The notes: a model not told the origin generated them from the sequence alone. A stretch of 64,000 bases of DNA from Coccinella septempunctata (GCF_907165205.1 NC_058192.1:40142001-40206000), one strand, 5' to 3'; shown: positions 31,545 through 43,960, numbered from the stretch's first letter. Translations and numbers: made by a program.

Positions 31545-32109
31545 TTTGGCTTACTCTTGTAGATTCTCACAAAACCCAAACAATTTTCACTCATACAATA
31601 GGGTCCTCAATTTCTTCTTTCGAAAGAAGAAATTTAATCCCACTTCTGATCTAAGAAATAAAAACTCAATTTGTATCGTGGGCGAAAGGTTTTATTCACA
31701 AAGTAAAATGGCGGACGGTTATCTCGCACGTGGCGGTGCTCTAACAAAGGATCAGGTAAAAAGCGTACCACTGGGCAAGGAAGTTCGGGTAATTCTGTCT
31801 TAGACCTATGCATAGAGAAAGCAGGTTACATAGAAGCACAGGGTGCACAGAGCATGGGTTCTATACTCTTATTCTTCCTTTGACATTCATCATCGGACAT
31901 TATCATTATATTATAAAGGGGGTCAAAATTAACATTTGCTAACATATATTTGAATAATTAAATTCAAAATCCGTTTTAAGTGAAATTTCCATCAGTTATC
32001 CGCCGTGATTATTCAAAACAAAGAAAAAGTGTCTTTCTACATTCGGCGTTGTTTTTCCGTCCACTAAAACACCGTTAATTTGATGAATTCAGCATAAAAC
32101 AACGTGTAG
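31545..32109 (-). other. Gypsy leader and possible 5' LTR
   Basis: Non-coding sequence upstream of gag. It includes gtgaataaaacc (minus strand, near 31690), a candidate polyadenylation region of an LTR. I found no clear second LTR copy to fix its borders, and no confident primer-binding site. Confidence 0.35.
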
Positions 32110-32560
32110 TGTATCTCTTCATAAACTTTTTAGGGTTTTCACTCCCAATCTCTGAAACAAAATCAATTAAAAATGAAATCAACGATTTGCTCCTGCGTAA
32201 ATTCTTGCACTAATTTGTCAGGAGCAAATTAACTAGAAAAAATTGTTGCCTGACAATGAACTCAAAATAAATAACGTTGAAATAATTCTAAGTTGTAACG
32301 TTTCGGAGTCTATATCAGACTCCTTCATCAGACGAAAAATCTCTTTTTGAAAATCTTCTGAATTGTGGCTTTTGTTTGACATTAATTGTCAACACACAGA
32401 AACAGAGACTGCATAGAAACGTTGATTCATTTAATTTTGAAATTACCAGATGACAGTTCCTTCTTTAGTAAATTGATCCAAATATGATCTATTCCTACCG
32501 AACAATTTGCCAAATTATTATCTTGATCTAATAGAATACACGTAGATAACGACCGTTTCT
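32110..32560 (-). mobile_element. PLE 3' end, second copy of the 14.2-kb family
   Basis: On the minus strand this reads the last codons of the GIY-YIG frame, the 3' UTR, a hammerhead-like hairpin (32296-32333) and the full terminal tail ending in tttatgaagagat. It is nearly identical to 14570-15003. The copy is 5' truncated inside the endonuclease codons at about 32556, directly next to the R4/Dong-like 3' end. Confidence 0.88.
32296..32333 (-). ncRNA. Hammerhead-like motif of the PLE (degenerate)
   Basis: On the minus strand CTGATGA (32331-32325), stem II GGAGTC/GACTCC and GAAAC, identical in core to the copy at 14786. It has the same extra A before stem II. Conservation between two copies says little more than shared descent. 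Confidence 0.5.
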
Positions 32561-32589
32561 TTATACAGGCTGGGCAAAATTATTATGAC

Positions 32590-35500
32590 TTTAGCCTTGC
32601 GGCTTTCACACTCCTATCCAGAGGAAAATTCACTTATCCCAGATATCCAAAGGATTAAGCTCTGTTGTAGCCCTTTCCAGGTTTTCGGGCTCGTGGTGGT
32701 GGTCGGGTTCGGGTCGCTCCTCGGCTCCCTGCTGTAGGTTGGATTCCTGCTCCACCTGCACTTCCTGTCGGAGCAGACGGTGTTCCTCTGAATTTCCCAT
32801 GTACTCTTGCGAACAGTTCTCGCCGTTCCCAGCAGTACCACCTTCTGCATGACTCTATAGATATTTTCGTCCAGCTGAAGTTTCCTCAAGTTCTCTAGTA
32901 GTTTCTTCGGTATCAGGCCTGTAGATGATATGACAATAGGGATGGTCTTGACATCTTTCAGCTTCCACTGTCTCCTGGTTTGCTCCTCGAGATCTTTGCA
33001 CTTTGAAATTTTTTCAGTGTGCCTATCTAGAAGATTGTTATTATTTGAAATCGCCACATCGATGAATAGTGCTCTGTCCTCATCCTTATTGAGCAATATG
33101 AGGTCTGGTCTATTGTGGGTTATTTTCCGGTCTGTGAGAACCGTGCGATCCCAGTATAGCTTGTGATGTTCATTTTCCAATACAGACATTTTCGAACTTA
33201 GAAGTTGGTGTTTTAGTGCCAATTCTCGGTGAAGAATCTTGGCAACGGCATCATGTCTATTTTTGTACTCCGTGTCCGCGAACTTCTGACATCCCCCGGT
33301 GATGTGCTGGATAGTTTCATGTGTCGAACAGCCATAACGACAGCTATCATCCGCCACTGAGGAATCCTTGTCGATATATTTCATGTAGTTCCTTGTTGGA
33401 ATCACCTGATCCTGGATGGCGAGCATGAAGCCCTCTGTTTCAGGAAACAACCTTCCGGAAGTCAACCAGTAGTTCGACGCAGATATGTCGACGTAATCAT
33501 GGTTGACCTCTTTCTGGTGCCTCCCATGCAAAGGTTTGCCAATCAGTTTCTGCATTTCACTTTCTGCAGAGTGTTCAACGGTTTCCAAGTGGTCCTGCTG
33601 TAGCTTTAACGGTGTAGAAGTATCAGCAACACAAACTACTTGATGGAGTTCTGATGAAGTAGCCTTGCTCAGAAAATATTTTCGAAGTCCTTCAATTTCC
33701 TGGGTCATACGGTTGGACAAATCAACAATTCCTCTACCCCCAAGATGTCGCGGCAGCTTGGTCCGTTCTATTGAGCTTTTGGGGTGATGTTTATTGTGTT
33801 TAGTCAGCATCGTCCTTATTTTTCTCTGTAAGGCTGCTAAATCGGTGGTGGTCCAAGAGATGATACCGAATGAGTAGCTCAGCACCTAGCAAGTGTAGGT
33901 ATTGATAGCTTTTATCAGATTCTTGCTGTTAAGACCAGTTCTCATTATCCTTCTCAATCTTCGGGTGAACTACTCCGTTAGTTCTTTCTTCATCTGGCTC
34001 TGATTGATTTTTCTTGCCTGTTTTATGCCCAGATACTTGTATGTGTCTCCTTCCTTTAATGCTTCAATTTCTGCACCTTGCTTTCTGCAGTTTGAACGTA
34101 CCATCTTCTATTTTCCCTCTCGTTATGATCAGCAGTCGACATTTTTCTAGTCCAAACTTCATTTTGATGTTGTCCGAGAATCCTTTCACCATTTTCAGCA
34201 TCAGTTGCATTTGTCCCTTGGTAGAGGCGAAGAGTTTCAAATCGTCCATGTAAAGGAGATGATTCAATTTCATCATAGTTCTACTGCCGCTTTTGATGGC
34301 AAATCCGTAGTCCGTAGAGTTCAATCTATGAGACAAGGGATTCAGGGCCATGCAGAACCACAGAGGGCTCAGCGGATCCCCTTGTAAAATTCCGCGTCTT
34401 AATGGAATAGGTTCTATTGTAATGGAGCCATCTGCTGCTTTCATTTGAAGTCTAATACGCCAGGTTGACATGGCGTTTTTCAGGAACTTAACAATATTAG
34501 GATCCATCTTGTACATGTTCAAGATAGTCATGAGCCATTCGTGAGGTATGGAATCGAATGCTTTCTTATAGTCTATGTACGCAGCGTAAAGATTCCTCCG
34601 CTTGGAGAACGCTTGATTGCAGATAACTGAATCAATTATTAGCTGTTCTTTGCACCCTCGGCTGTCTTTGGTGCATCCTTTCTGTTGCATGGCGATGATG
34701 TTATTCCTTTCGCAATGGTTGTGAATTCGATTTGAAATGCACGATTAATTTGTACATCGTTGGAAGACATGTGATTGGTCGGTATTTGGATGGGTCTTCT
34801 GTATTCCTTTGGTCTTTAGGTAACAGGTACGTTGTGCCATGTGTAAGGAATATTGGCATTCTTCCAGGATTTTCAATGACATCATTTATTGCGGAGGTCA
34901 ATTTGTCATACATGATCCAAAGTTTCTTGATCCAGAAGTTCTGTAATCCATCAGGCCCAGGTGCCTTCCAGTTGTGTAGTCCTCTGATAGCTGATTTTAC
35001 TTCTTCAATTGTGATCTTGTCATGCTGCATCGGCTCATATTTTATAGCTTCAGACTTTTCATCTTCAATCCATCCGGTATCTCCATTGAACTGAGGTCTC
35101 GTTGATAATTGTTCGGTCCAGAATTGTTCAATAGCTTCCTTTGGTGGTAACTTTCCATTTTCTCCATCAGACGATGTGAGTGACCGGTAGAAAGTTTCTT
35201 CCGACTTTTCGAATGAATTATTGTCTCTTTTCCGGCTATAATTGCTTTTATATCTGCTCAGGCGTTCTGCATACAGACTTAACTTTTGCCTCAGAGTGTC
35301 GAGACAGTGGTGAGCTGTAGCATTCTCCGTCTCTCGTTCTGTGTGTGTTCTGTTTCTATCCATGATTTCTTTGGCAGCTTTCACAACCTTTCTTCCGCGA
35401 TTACCGTTCAAGTACTCCGTCAGTCGTCCAATGTCTCTTCTTAGTCTTTCTGTTTTGTGTTGAAGACGTTTCTGCCATGGTGGCGCATGTAATTTGTGTA

Positions 35501-36236
35501 ATTTTGGACCATCGTTGTTCGTTCGGCGAATTTTTGCCCCTATGGTTTTAGCCGTCGTTAGCGCTGCACAGTAAAAAAGTAGATGAAGATACTCCAATGA
35601 ACTTCCATTCTGTAGGTACTCAGGTAAAACGTCCTTATTCAAGATGTCGATTATGAGTGACAGTTTCTTGGATGTATTGAGTCGGGGAGGTGCTATTCGA
35701 TGAAGAGGATCTGTTCCTTCCAGTTCGGCAAAGTATCTCCTCATCTCAGAGTCAACTTGTCGGTGGAGCTCATCCCTATCGTCCTGGTGTTCAGGCTCAT
35801 TTGCTTTGCAAGATGGACTTTCAGTATCAATGTCTTCTGGGTGTTGTTGCCCAGGCATGTGAATTTCATCAGAGGTGTTGGTGTTATTCTCTATTGCTAG
35901 CGGATGCTGAAGTTCTCGTTTAATTGCGTCGATTCGGGCCGTTGGTATTAGTTCATTTCTCAGAATTACGCGGTACTAATCTGCCACCCGTTGTTCAGTG
36001 ACATTGAGATTTGGGTAGGCGTTGCAGAATTCCTCATGGAGCCTTTTCCTATAGTCGTTCGTGTTCTGCCCTAGTCCCGTGATGAAGTTATATATGCGCA
36101 CAATAGTTTCATTCATGGACGTTGTCCACTTCATGCGCTTTCTAACTAACCCCGCTTGGGTGAGCACTGGCTGAATATTCTGCGCAGCACCTTCAGCGCT
36201 TCGAGTCGGCAATTGAATTGGACTCGCTGGTTGCAT
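32590..36236 (-). mobile_element. R4/Dong-like non-LTR retrotransposon with restriction-like endonuclease
   Basis: A nearly full-length element read leftwards, from 36236 next to a (TAA)n tract to about 32590. It has a single ORF interrupted by a few frameshifts and stops: N-terminal Myb-like region, RT and C-terminal restriction-like endonuclease, with no AP endonuclease. This layout is that of the R2/R4 group. The upstream (TAA)n matches the known target preference of Dong elements. The 3' end lacks poly(A) and sits next to the PLE copy. Confidence 0.85.
32614..36236 (-). pseudogene. R4/Dong-like ORF: Myb-like, RT, PD-(D/E)XK endonuclease
   Basis: N-terminus (36236-35976): MQPASPIQL, then KRMKWTTSMNETIVRIYNFI and LHEEFCNAYPNLNVTEQRVAD, a helical DNA-binding block of Dong-type proteins. 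RT: HNWKAPGPDGLQNFWIKKL (34701-35858), YAAYIDYKKAFDSIPHEWL, RRGILQGDPLSPLWFCMALN and the catalytic LLYMDDLKLFA (34064-34690). C-terminus (32614-33885): LPRHLGGRGIVDL, a CCHC finger (CRYGCSTHETIQHITGGC) and ITHNRPDLILLN, then RALFIDVAI, the R-PD..D restriction-like nuclease core. The frame changes near 34695 and 33970 and has stops near 33965 and 33890. Most motifs survive, so the insertion is fairly young. Confidence 0.85.
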
Positions 36237-36256
36237 TATTATTATTATTATTATTA
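36235..36256. repeat. (TAA)n microsatellite at the R4/Dong-like 5' junction
   Basis: About seven ATT units on the plus strand (TAA on the element strand). The first codon of the element's long frame overlaps the repeat edge. This is the expected target for Dong-type elements. Confidence 0.9.
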
Positions 36257-36833
36257 AGAATAAATAAGAAAGGAGGCAATTATGCCTATAAACTTTCCAA
36301 CAATGAAAAAACAAAAGAGTCCATGTGTGATACAGTACAGCACACCAATACAAATTGCAAAAAAAAATCCAGAAGTACCAATCATTACAAAATTCGCAAA
36401 GAATGAACAAAAAAAAGGCAAAAAAAAACAAGTCGGTATCCCCCTCCCACTCACGCATATCACACGCGCAAATATTCGTCCAGACGATTTTTGAATGAAT
36501 TTACCGACGGCGCATCAACAACTTCAGCGGGAAGAGAATTCCACCTATTAAAAACGCGGTTGCACCGGAAAGTCCTGCCGAAAGTAGAACCGAAAAACCT
36601 CACGTTTTAATCTTTACTGATGACCACGCAGATTATTAGTGTTCATTGCAAATATATCTCGCAAATCACTACCGAAAAGGTTATGCAGCACTCGAAATGT
36701 AACAATTAAGTCACCACGATCACGACGCTCCATAAACGAGGTAAGGTTAAAAATGCGTAGTCTATCGTCATACGACGGATGCCGGAAGCCATAGGGTATT
36801 CTGGTGGCCCTGCGTTGAACACTCTCAAGAAGT

Positions 36834-37481
36834 ATAGAAAAGGGATATTGGCTTTAGGACTGCTAATGGGGTGAATAACACACTCTGACGTTTCGATCCT
36901 GTTTGGGATCTTCTTCAGGACTAAAAAAGTTTATTAAAATATCAGACAAATGAACAATTTGGTCACAATAACACAACACAACATTACATAAAGTTCCCTG
37001 AGAAAAAACTAACATTCAGGTGGAAATTTCATATACAACTTACCAATTTGGTCGAATGTATTACGATGTGGTAGAATTTGCTAAATTTCATCGGAATTGT
37101 GCGTATAATTTCGTCAGATCTATAAAATTTATTATGAACCGTATGTGGTCTTAGTTCGGCTAATATGGTACTGATCGACGGTGTCTTGTTTTTCTCCCAA
37201 ACATGTTACGGTGCGACTCCCACGACGCGATGCAGATTGATTTTTTATTAATTTCTCTCATTAAGTTATTATAAATTATGCTCAATTTTTGAGTATCTGT
37301 TCGGATATTAACTGTGTCACGTATAAAAATGTGTATCATTTCACTAATACATCTTTTGTGGTAGTCGCTTTTTTTATCCAAGATTTTCACATCATTAAAA
37401 TCAAAATTATGATTTTCTTGGAAGTGGTGTAAAGGCAGCGCGGTTTTTTCGTTTTTGTCTCTATTATTTTCTTTACAATCA
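36834..37481 (-). mobile_element. PLE insertion, 13-bp TSD
   Basis: The insert is flanked by perfect copies of actctcaagaagt (36821-36833, 37482-37494). It contains the C-terminal PLE codons (37489-37160: LPLHHFQENHNFDFNDVKIL, then DYHKRCISEMIHIF and INKKS), a 3' UTR and a hammerhead-like hairpin near its 3' end. The DF..VKILD....RR..E...I string is the region that follows GIY-YIG in PLEs. It is strongly 5' truncated. Confidence 0.92.
36886..36920 (-). ncRNA. Hammerhead-like motif of a PLE
   Basis: On the minus strand CTGAAGA (36918-36912, allowed by the CUGANGA consensus), stem II GATCC/GGATC around a CAAACA loop, then GAAACGTC with palindromic ACGT and a C at the cleavage position. One unpaired A lies between core and stem II. 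Stem I pairing is not convincing, so it is probably decayed. Confidence 0.5.
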
Positions 37482-38308
37482 ACTCTCAAGAAGTTGACGG
37501 TCTCTAGCCAGGGAGGGATACCAGACAGGTCCAGCGTATTTCAGACGAGGTCGAACATAAGTGGTGTACAGCAATTTAAAGGTTTTATTTTATTCGCACG
37601 CGCACAAATATCTCGAATATGAGCCGACCAGCCCAAATCATGAGAAATAATCACTCCCAAATCACAGTGCTGCCTAACAAATTCGATCTCCACTCCACCC
37701 AAGAAATATCGGTGTTGGCTATTGTTCCTTCCCAGGTAGAGCACTCTACACTTTTTAACGTTGAGAGGCAGCAACCACTCACACGACCACCTGTAGACCG
37801 TCTCAAGATCATTCTGCAACTGCTCAAAGTTCGATGAGTCCGAGTATAGTTTGATGTCATCAGCGTAGCAGGAACATACACTTCTCAGACATGATGGAAG
37901 GTCAGCAACATACAGGAGAAACAGTAGAAGCCCCAGCACAGAACCTTGCGGGACTCCACTTCCCACATCAAACAGAGATGACAGAGAGTTACCGACCTTG
38001 ACCCGAAACTGACGTGAGCAAAGGAACGAGTCAATCCACCCCAAGAGACTTCCTCGAATACCAACATGTTCGAGCTTGTGAAGAAGACGTCTCTTTGGTA
38101 AACGGTCGAAAGCACTAGCAAAATCTGAGTCAATGACGTCAACTGGTATTCTAGCATCAATTCGCTTTGTCCACTCATTTATGCATCGTAAGAGACAAGT
38201 AATGACACATTGGCCCCTCAAGAAACCGTACTGCTCGTCTGGCAAGATTCCATTACTATAGAGGAAGGTCAACATTTTCTCGGAAATAATTCTCTCGACA
38301 ATTCTGGG

Positions 38309-39035
38309 AATTGGTGATACCTGAACTACAACTTTTCAACCCAACGAGATAGAGAAAAATGAATGTACCATTCATGTCGTCTTTATTCGAGAAACTAGTA
38401 ATGCCATCAACTGCATTCCTCTTTCTTCTTTTGTTTTTGAGTTATAGGCCAAAATTTGAATTTGGGCGATTTCAACATTGGTCAATATCTCCGTTTCTGT
38501 TTGTGATAGTATGTTTGAAATGAAGACATTAAACAGACTCTTTTTCAATAGCAATCCAATGGCGTGCTATGATTTTTTCCTACAGGTTTATTTGCTGAGC
38601 CATAACATAAATTTGTGTTTTTTCTTATGAAAACAGTAGTTTAAAATGACTTAGAGAGAATCACCATTTTTTTACCGTTTCAGAAATATATTATACTTCA
38701 CCCTTGGTCTTTCTAAGTCATTTTGAACTACTGTTTTCATAAGAAATAATACATCTTTATGTTATAGCTCAGCAAATATACCTGTTGAAAAAAATCATAG
38801 TACGCCACTGGATTGCTATCGAAAAAGTGTCTGCATAATAAAACGGAGATAATGACCAAAGTTTAAATTTTAATTTTGACTTATAACTCGAAAACAAAAG
38901 AAGATAGAGTAATGCAGTTGATGGCATTATAAGTTTCTCGAAAAAAGACGACCGTAATGTGCCATGCATTTTCCTCTATCTCGTTGAGTTGAAAAAGTTG
39001 TAATTCAGGTATCACCAATTTTGCCCACCCTGTAC
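38309..39035. mobile_element. Long palindromic MITE (arms about 340 bp)
   Basis: The left arm (38309-38652) from attggtgatacctgaa to aaaatgactta is mirrored by the right arm (38715-39021), with roughly 85% identity and a spacer of about 60 bp. The right end carries the extra caccctgtaca terminus common to insect MITEs. Both arms hold the same short frames, so those frames mean nothing. The transcript would fold into a hairpin of more than 300 bp. Confidence 0.85.
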
Positions 39036-40035
39036 AGATAAGAGATAGACCGCCACCGAGAATATTTCTTTTGGGGAGAAAATTCTAGAAGACCGTGTTT
39101 TTTTAATGCAATTTTAGTCACATGTTGAAAGGTTAATAAATAGGACTGCACCACCGGACCAACATTCATTCTATATTATTCAGGCGATGCTGGTTTAGCT
39201 TCTTCTTTCGTTGTTCATTATTGAATCCTTCTTGCTACCGTCTCTTCTCAATTACGCTTTCGTAGCATTCATAATGGAAAATTTTTTACAATTGACTGAC
39301 TCAAACCCTTCATCTATAAAACGCGTCACATGTAGGTATATGTCACAGTGAGTGTATCAATTTAGTTGAAGAAGTTATGTCGAATTCAACCCCAAGAACT
39401 ATTTACTTCAAAAATACTGAGAAATGTCTGATTGTGAAGCTGATAGTTGATGATTATATTATTATGTTACTTGATACTTTACTATATTGAAGTTTCGGTC
39501 ACTGCAAGATTATTTTATTAGGATAAGGTACTTACTATTAGACAAGACTAAATGAAATATGCGAAGAGAAGTGGAAGAGACAGAAAGACAAAACAGACAG
39601 GGAAAGCCTTTCCGGGAAACAAATCTGGCTGTGTGTATATTGTGAAATTAGGGTGTGCGAACATAAATAATTATTATAAAATTTTAGGAAAATTCATAAT
39701 TATAATACTAACAAAAAAATTCACAAAACAACAAAAAGATTAACAAATAACAAAGCTTTTTTGTACTTCAAACAAATCAACAAAGCAATTTATGATTATT
39801 ATATGCACAACAAAAGATAACTGCTTGAGAAATTAAAATTTTCTCCGCCTACATTTTTGTCTTGCAAAATTGTCAAAAACATCATCATAATCTAGGGAGA
39901 GGAAACAGTTTCTTCACTGATAGCCTTTTTGTAAAGCAGAAGTATGCTCTAGAATCTATCATGAACATGAAATACATGCGGATATGTAGAGGTGTTTTTC
40001 GCGCTAACAATATTCATACCTCAACAGGATTATAT

Positions 40036-40070
<35 letters not shown>

Positions 40071-40152
40071 GAGAATTGGGGATACAAACGGGTGTGGAAC
40101 CCAGAAACATTATCCACTATAGAAAACATGAATTAAATTTTAACTGGCAACA
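39036..40152. other. No recognised gene; (TTTA)n at 40028-40070
   Basis: AT-rich sequence. A TTTA tetranucleotide tract of about ten units lies at 40028-40070, followed by agaattggggatac, a combination often seen at the 3' end of non-LTR insertions. I find no domain in the 60-70 codon frames here. Confidence 0.5.
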
Positions 40153-40330
40153 ATGGCGAACGGTAGTGATTATAGTGGTGAATTGAATAAATTGAAAAAG
40201 GAAGTTTTAATAGAAATTATAATGTGAGGTGCCAGAGGGTGTAACATTGAGTAATAACCTTCGAAAACATATAGTTTCGACTAGAGATCATTTTGTTGAT
40301 TCCTTGGCGGATGTCTCGGAGAATGACAAC
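40153..40330 (+). pseudogene. CR1-like ORF1, N-terminal fragment
   Basis: From an ATG at 40153 the frame gives MANGSDYSGELNKLKKEVLI followed by EII and a stop, then in another frame VPEGVTLSNNLRKHIVSTRD and SLADVSENDN. The short Leu/Lys heptad start resembles ORF1 beginnings of CR1-type elements. The evidence is thin. Confidence 0.3.
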
Positions 40331-40914
40331 TAAGGCTAAGAACATAGTGTAGCGACCCAGAGGTGCGAAGAGGATAGCGGAGAGGATAGCGGTTCCCGAG
40401 AGTAGCGGCGATGACGAGGTGTCATCTCATAGTGAGGCGACCAAGAAAGCAAAGCGGCAGTCAAGTTTGATTATTATAGAACTGGCGCGTTTTCGAATAA
40501 TGGATTTAAATGAATCTTTATGTTGGAAAATTCGTCACTGAACCTCTGGTGTCTGATAAAAAATGATGAAAATAGAAGAACTTGTAGTATTCACGAAATA
40601 AATAAATCTAGGAAAATAAGTGACATTTCATAGTTTTATTGAGGCTCTATTTGGGGCCATTTTTCAGACACCCTGTATAATATTTCCTCATAAGCTATAC
40701 AAGAAACAGTATCAGCGTTCTTTCTTTTATTCTACTTTCGCAAAAAGAAATTCTTATAATGAGGGATTTTGAAGATATGGACACTAATCTGTGACAACCT
40801 TTTTTTCAAAAAATTTGATAATCAGGTTATAATTCAAAAACCGCTTGAATGGTTGCTCATATCATACATCAAATCAGTGTGAAATTAAACGAAGAATTCG
40901 AATATGTAAAAATA

Positions 40915-41101
40915 TACAGGGTGTTGCATTTGAAATAACGAAGTTACATTCGTTTCCGGTGAAACCGGAAGTAGATTCCGCTTGAAAATATTTTGCAATT
41001 GAAGTTCATGTTCTATAAAACGAAAATCCAAAATCTTGAATCTGTATTACAATTCCTTCCTCGAAAACTTCTAATGAAACACTTGAAAAAATCACCCTGT
41101 A
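40915..41101. mobile_element. MITE with TIR TACAGGGTG, TSD TA
   Basis: Ends TACAGGGTG and CACCCTGTA are inverted and flanked by TA (40913-40914, 41102-41103). Length 187 bp, non-coding. The same terminus type (caccctgtata) closes the repeat at 26742/64000 and the fragment near 40674. It abuts the 3' end of a CR1-like element. Confidence 0.75.
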
Positions 41102-41104
41102 TAC

Positions 41105-43960
41105 ATAAATACCATCACATCAAATAATCTCCCAAACTATATGGTTCCTTATCTATTAAAAATTTCTTTGTTTCCAGCTTGAATATCTTGTAATTTTCTA
41201 TTCTTTTCATATAATCCGGTAATTTGTTGAAAACCATTATACACATATATAATGGATTTTTTTCAGTTAATGTAAGTTTATGTTGAGGGTAACTAATATT
41301 AGCTGTTCTTGTGTTATATGTGAAATTTCTATCATTTCTAAGGAATTCATTTTTATTTCTGTGAAGGTAGAGAAGGGATTCATGCACGTATAGGCCATGT
41401 ACCGTAAGCAACCCTAGATCCCTGAATTTACCCCGAAAAGAGTCTCTGAACCTCATTTTCAAGAATATCCTGAGGATACGCTTTTGGCTCCTAAATATGG
41501 ACTACATAGATGTACTTGTGCCCCAGAATATTATTCCATATCTCAGTAATGATTCAAAGTTGGCATAGTATAGAATTTTTTTACATTTTCATTAACATAT
41601 CTATTAATAATTCTGAATGCGAATATAACTTTGTTGAGTTTTTTTAAGAGATATTCAGTATGTGTATTCCACTTCAAGAATTCATCTATTAGATATGACT
41701 CCCAAGAACTTGGTGCTCCCGACAGTTTCAATCCTTTGGCCTCCGAGATAAACATCTGAAGGTTTTTCCTTTGTAGTACTTGCTCTGAATATTATTACGC
41801 TTGTTTTTTTCTTATTTATAGTAAAATCTTTTTCATAAACCAGTTCTCAATGCGGTCATGCAGCACGCTACATCTCTCCCTCAGCGAGCCAGCATCCGCC
41901 CCAGCTATCAAGGCATTGGTATCATCAACATAATTTGTAAGTTCTGAATCTTCTATTGCATTTGTTACCTCTTCTAAATCATTAATAATTATCAGAAACA
42001 GTAGGACCCCCAAAATACCACCCTGAGGGACACCAAATTCGTCCGACAACCACGCAGAATAGTGCGTTACATTGTTTTTTGTTATCTTGACCCGCTGCCA
42101 CCGCTCTGACAGATACGAAGCAAGCCAGGCAAGAGTAGAGCCAACTATACCATACTGTTCAAGATTACGTAACAAGAACTCCCTATTTACGCAATCAAAT
42201 GCTTTTGATAGATCTATGAAAAGACCTGCTACAAGTTTATTCTCTTCTAGAAATTTCAGGATGTTAGCAGTAAATTGAAAGATTGCTGTTTGCACTGACC
42301 TACCCCTCAAATAGCCATGCTGAGAAAGACTAAAAAGATTACAGTTGTTAAAATAATCTATAATACGTAATACGCGTGGCCATAGCTAACTCAATGATTT
42401 TGGAGAAGCTATTTATGAGACTTATGGGTCTATAATTCTCAAATTCATCTGGGTCCCCTGATATAAAAATTGGTATTATCGTGGTTAATTTGAGTTGGTC
42501 GGGAAATATGCCAAACCTCACCTACACTAAGCTTAACAATACATATAGGAATTTCATCACTACCACTACTCATTTTATTCTTCAACTTATTTCCTAATTC
42601 TTTGATTTCTGACGATGTAAAGGGTCTAACATACATGGAAGTATTTGTATTAACATTGCAAGAAAAGGTACAAACTATATTTTTCTGAATCATGTTAGGA
42701 ATTATACTCCTTAGAAAGTTGTTATATGATTCTGAGATACAGTCAGGAGATCCACTTAATTGGCATTCTTCGCCATTGGAAAATTTTCTTTGAATTTGCT
42801 TACAAACATTCCACATTGTTTTGTTCTTATTATCAGATGTTAAAATTTTTTTATTATAATATTGCTTTTTCAGTTCAATTAACATATCATCATATTTCCT
42901 TTTTTCTTTTTTGTACAATGATTTATATCGTTCATCATTATTACTTAAAGTGAATAACATGTCTAAAGTTTTTTTACACTGCATCAATTCTGGATTATCA
43001 TTAAAAATTTCTTTGGTCTTTTGCTTTCTCAAAATTATCGTTTTCCTAGAGAAATGTTTCTCAAAAATACTCAAAAACATCATCGAGAAACAATCCCATT
43101 GTTTATTGACAAAATGAGGTTCGACCTCATAAATACTTCCCCAGTTGTGTCCTCCTAGTTCCTCTAAGAAGTCCAGTTTTGCCTGATCAGAGTACACTCT
43201 TATTTGTCTAGTTTTACTTATTTTGTTGACTTCAATATTGAACAATATTTTCTGTGTACTGTGATCAGCGATATGGTTGAAAATTACAATGCTTTTTACG
43301 TTTCTAGTTATGTTGGAAAATATGTTATCAATACTACTTCTAGTGTTACCAATTATTCTTGTGTATTCATGTATGTGTTTTTCCAATGAAAAGGAATATA
43401 GAAGTGATGTCAACTCAGTATTATACTTGTTTTCATTCTTAAGATCGATATTAAAATCTGCACCTAATATTATTATTTTGTTTTCATACTGGATTGACAG
43501 CAATAAGCTCTCCAAGAGAGTAAGAAATAAGTCTTTATCTCCACTACAGGGCCTATATATCGAAATTATCAAATATTTACATTTGTGGAGCTCACATTCT
43601 GCGACAGCACATTCCATCTCTCCAAGCACTGACCCTTCACTAAGTTCCTTTCTATGTTTGTATTTTACACCATGATGCACATATACTGCAGCACCACCAT
43701 GCTTACCCTCGCCTCTACACCATTGTGCCGCTAAGTTGTAGTCACCAATTGATATCAGTTGTAGCTGCTCCAGTGTTTTCCAGTGTTCAGTCATCATGAA
43801 GAATTTGCACTCTTTTTCGGTTTGGAGAAAGTATTGAATTCGGTTAGCAACATTACCAATAGACTGAACATTCTGATGAATAGCACTTATACTGATTTGA
43901 GAGATATTTTGAGTATCACTTGAATTGTTGTTCCTGATACAGTCTAAGCCAGCTGAGAAT
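41105..43960 (-). pseudogene. CR1-like ORF2: endonuclease + RT + C-terminus
   Basis: The endonuclease begins near 43920 (ISISAIHQNVQSIGN, then FFMMTEHWK) and continues in a 450-codon open frame (42445-43797): AAVYVHHGVKYKHR, YLIISIYRPCSGD, IIILGADFNID, SSIDNIFSNI and HIADHSTQKI (HxADH catalytic block), then the linker and FTSSEIKELGNKLKNKMSSG opening the RT. The RT core (41816-42310) has LFIDLSKAFDCVNREFLL, GVPQGGILGVLLFLIIINDL and the catalytic NYVDDTNA. C-terminal frames at 41755-41543 and 41462-41115 complete it. The RT fingers are broken near 42400. Head to head with the next element. Confidence 0.87.

Larger units (their letters stand above)
36480..38300 (-). pseudogene. CR1/Rex-like RT, interrupted by a PLE
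   Basis: The minus strand from 38300 reads PRIVERIISEKM, DEQYGFLRGQC, VDVIDSDFASAFDRLPKRRL, GVPQGSVLGLLLFLLY and the catalytic SCYADDIKLYS, in a 244-codon open frame (37541-38275). After the PLE insertion (36834-37481) the C-terminal part continues at 36833-36480: RRATRIPYGFRHPSYDDRLR, FNLTSFMERRDRGDLIVTFR and FRFYFRQDF. The 13-bp repeat actctcaagaagt on both sides of the PLE proves the join. Stops accumulate in the last third. Confidence 0.85.
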
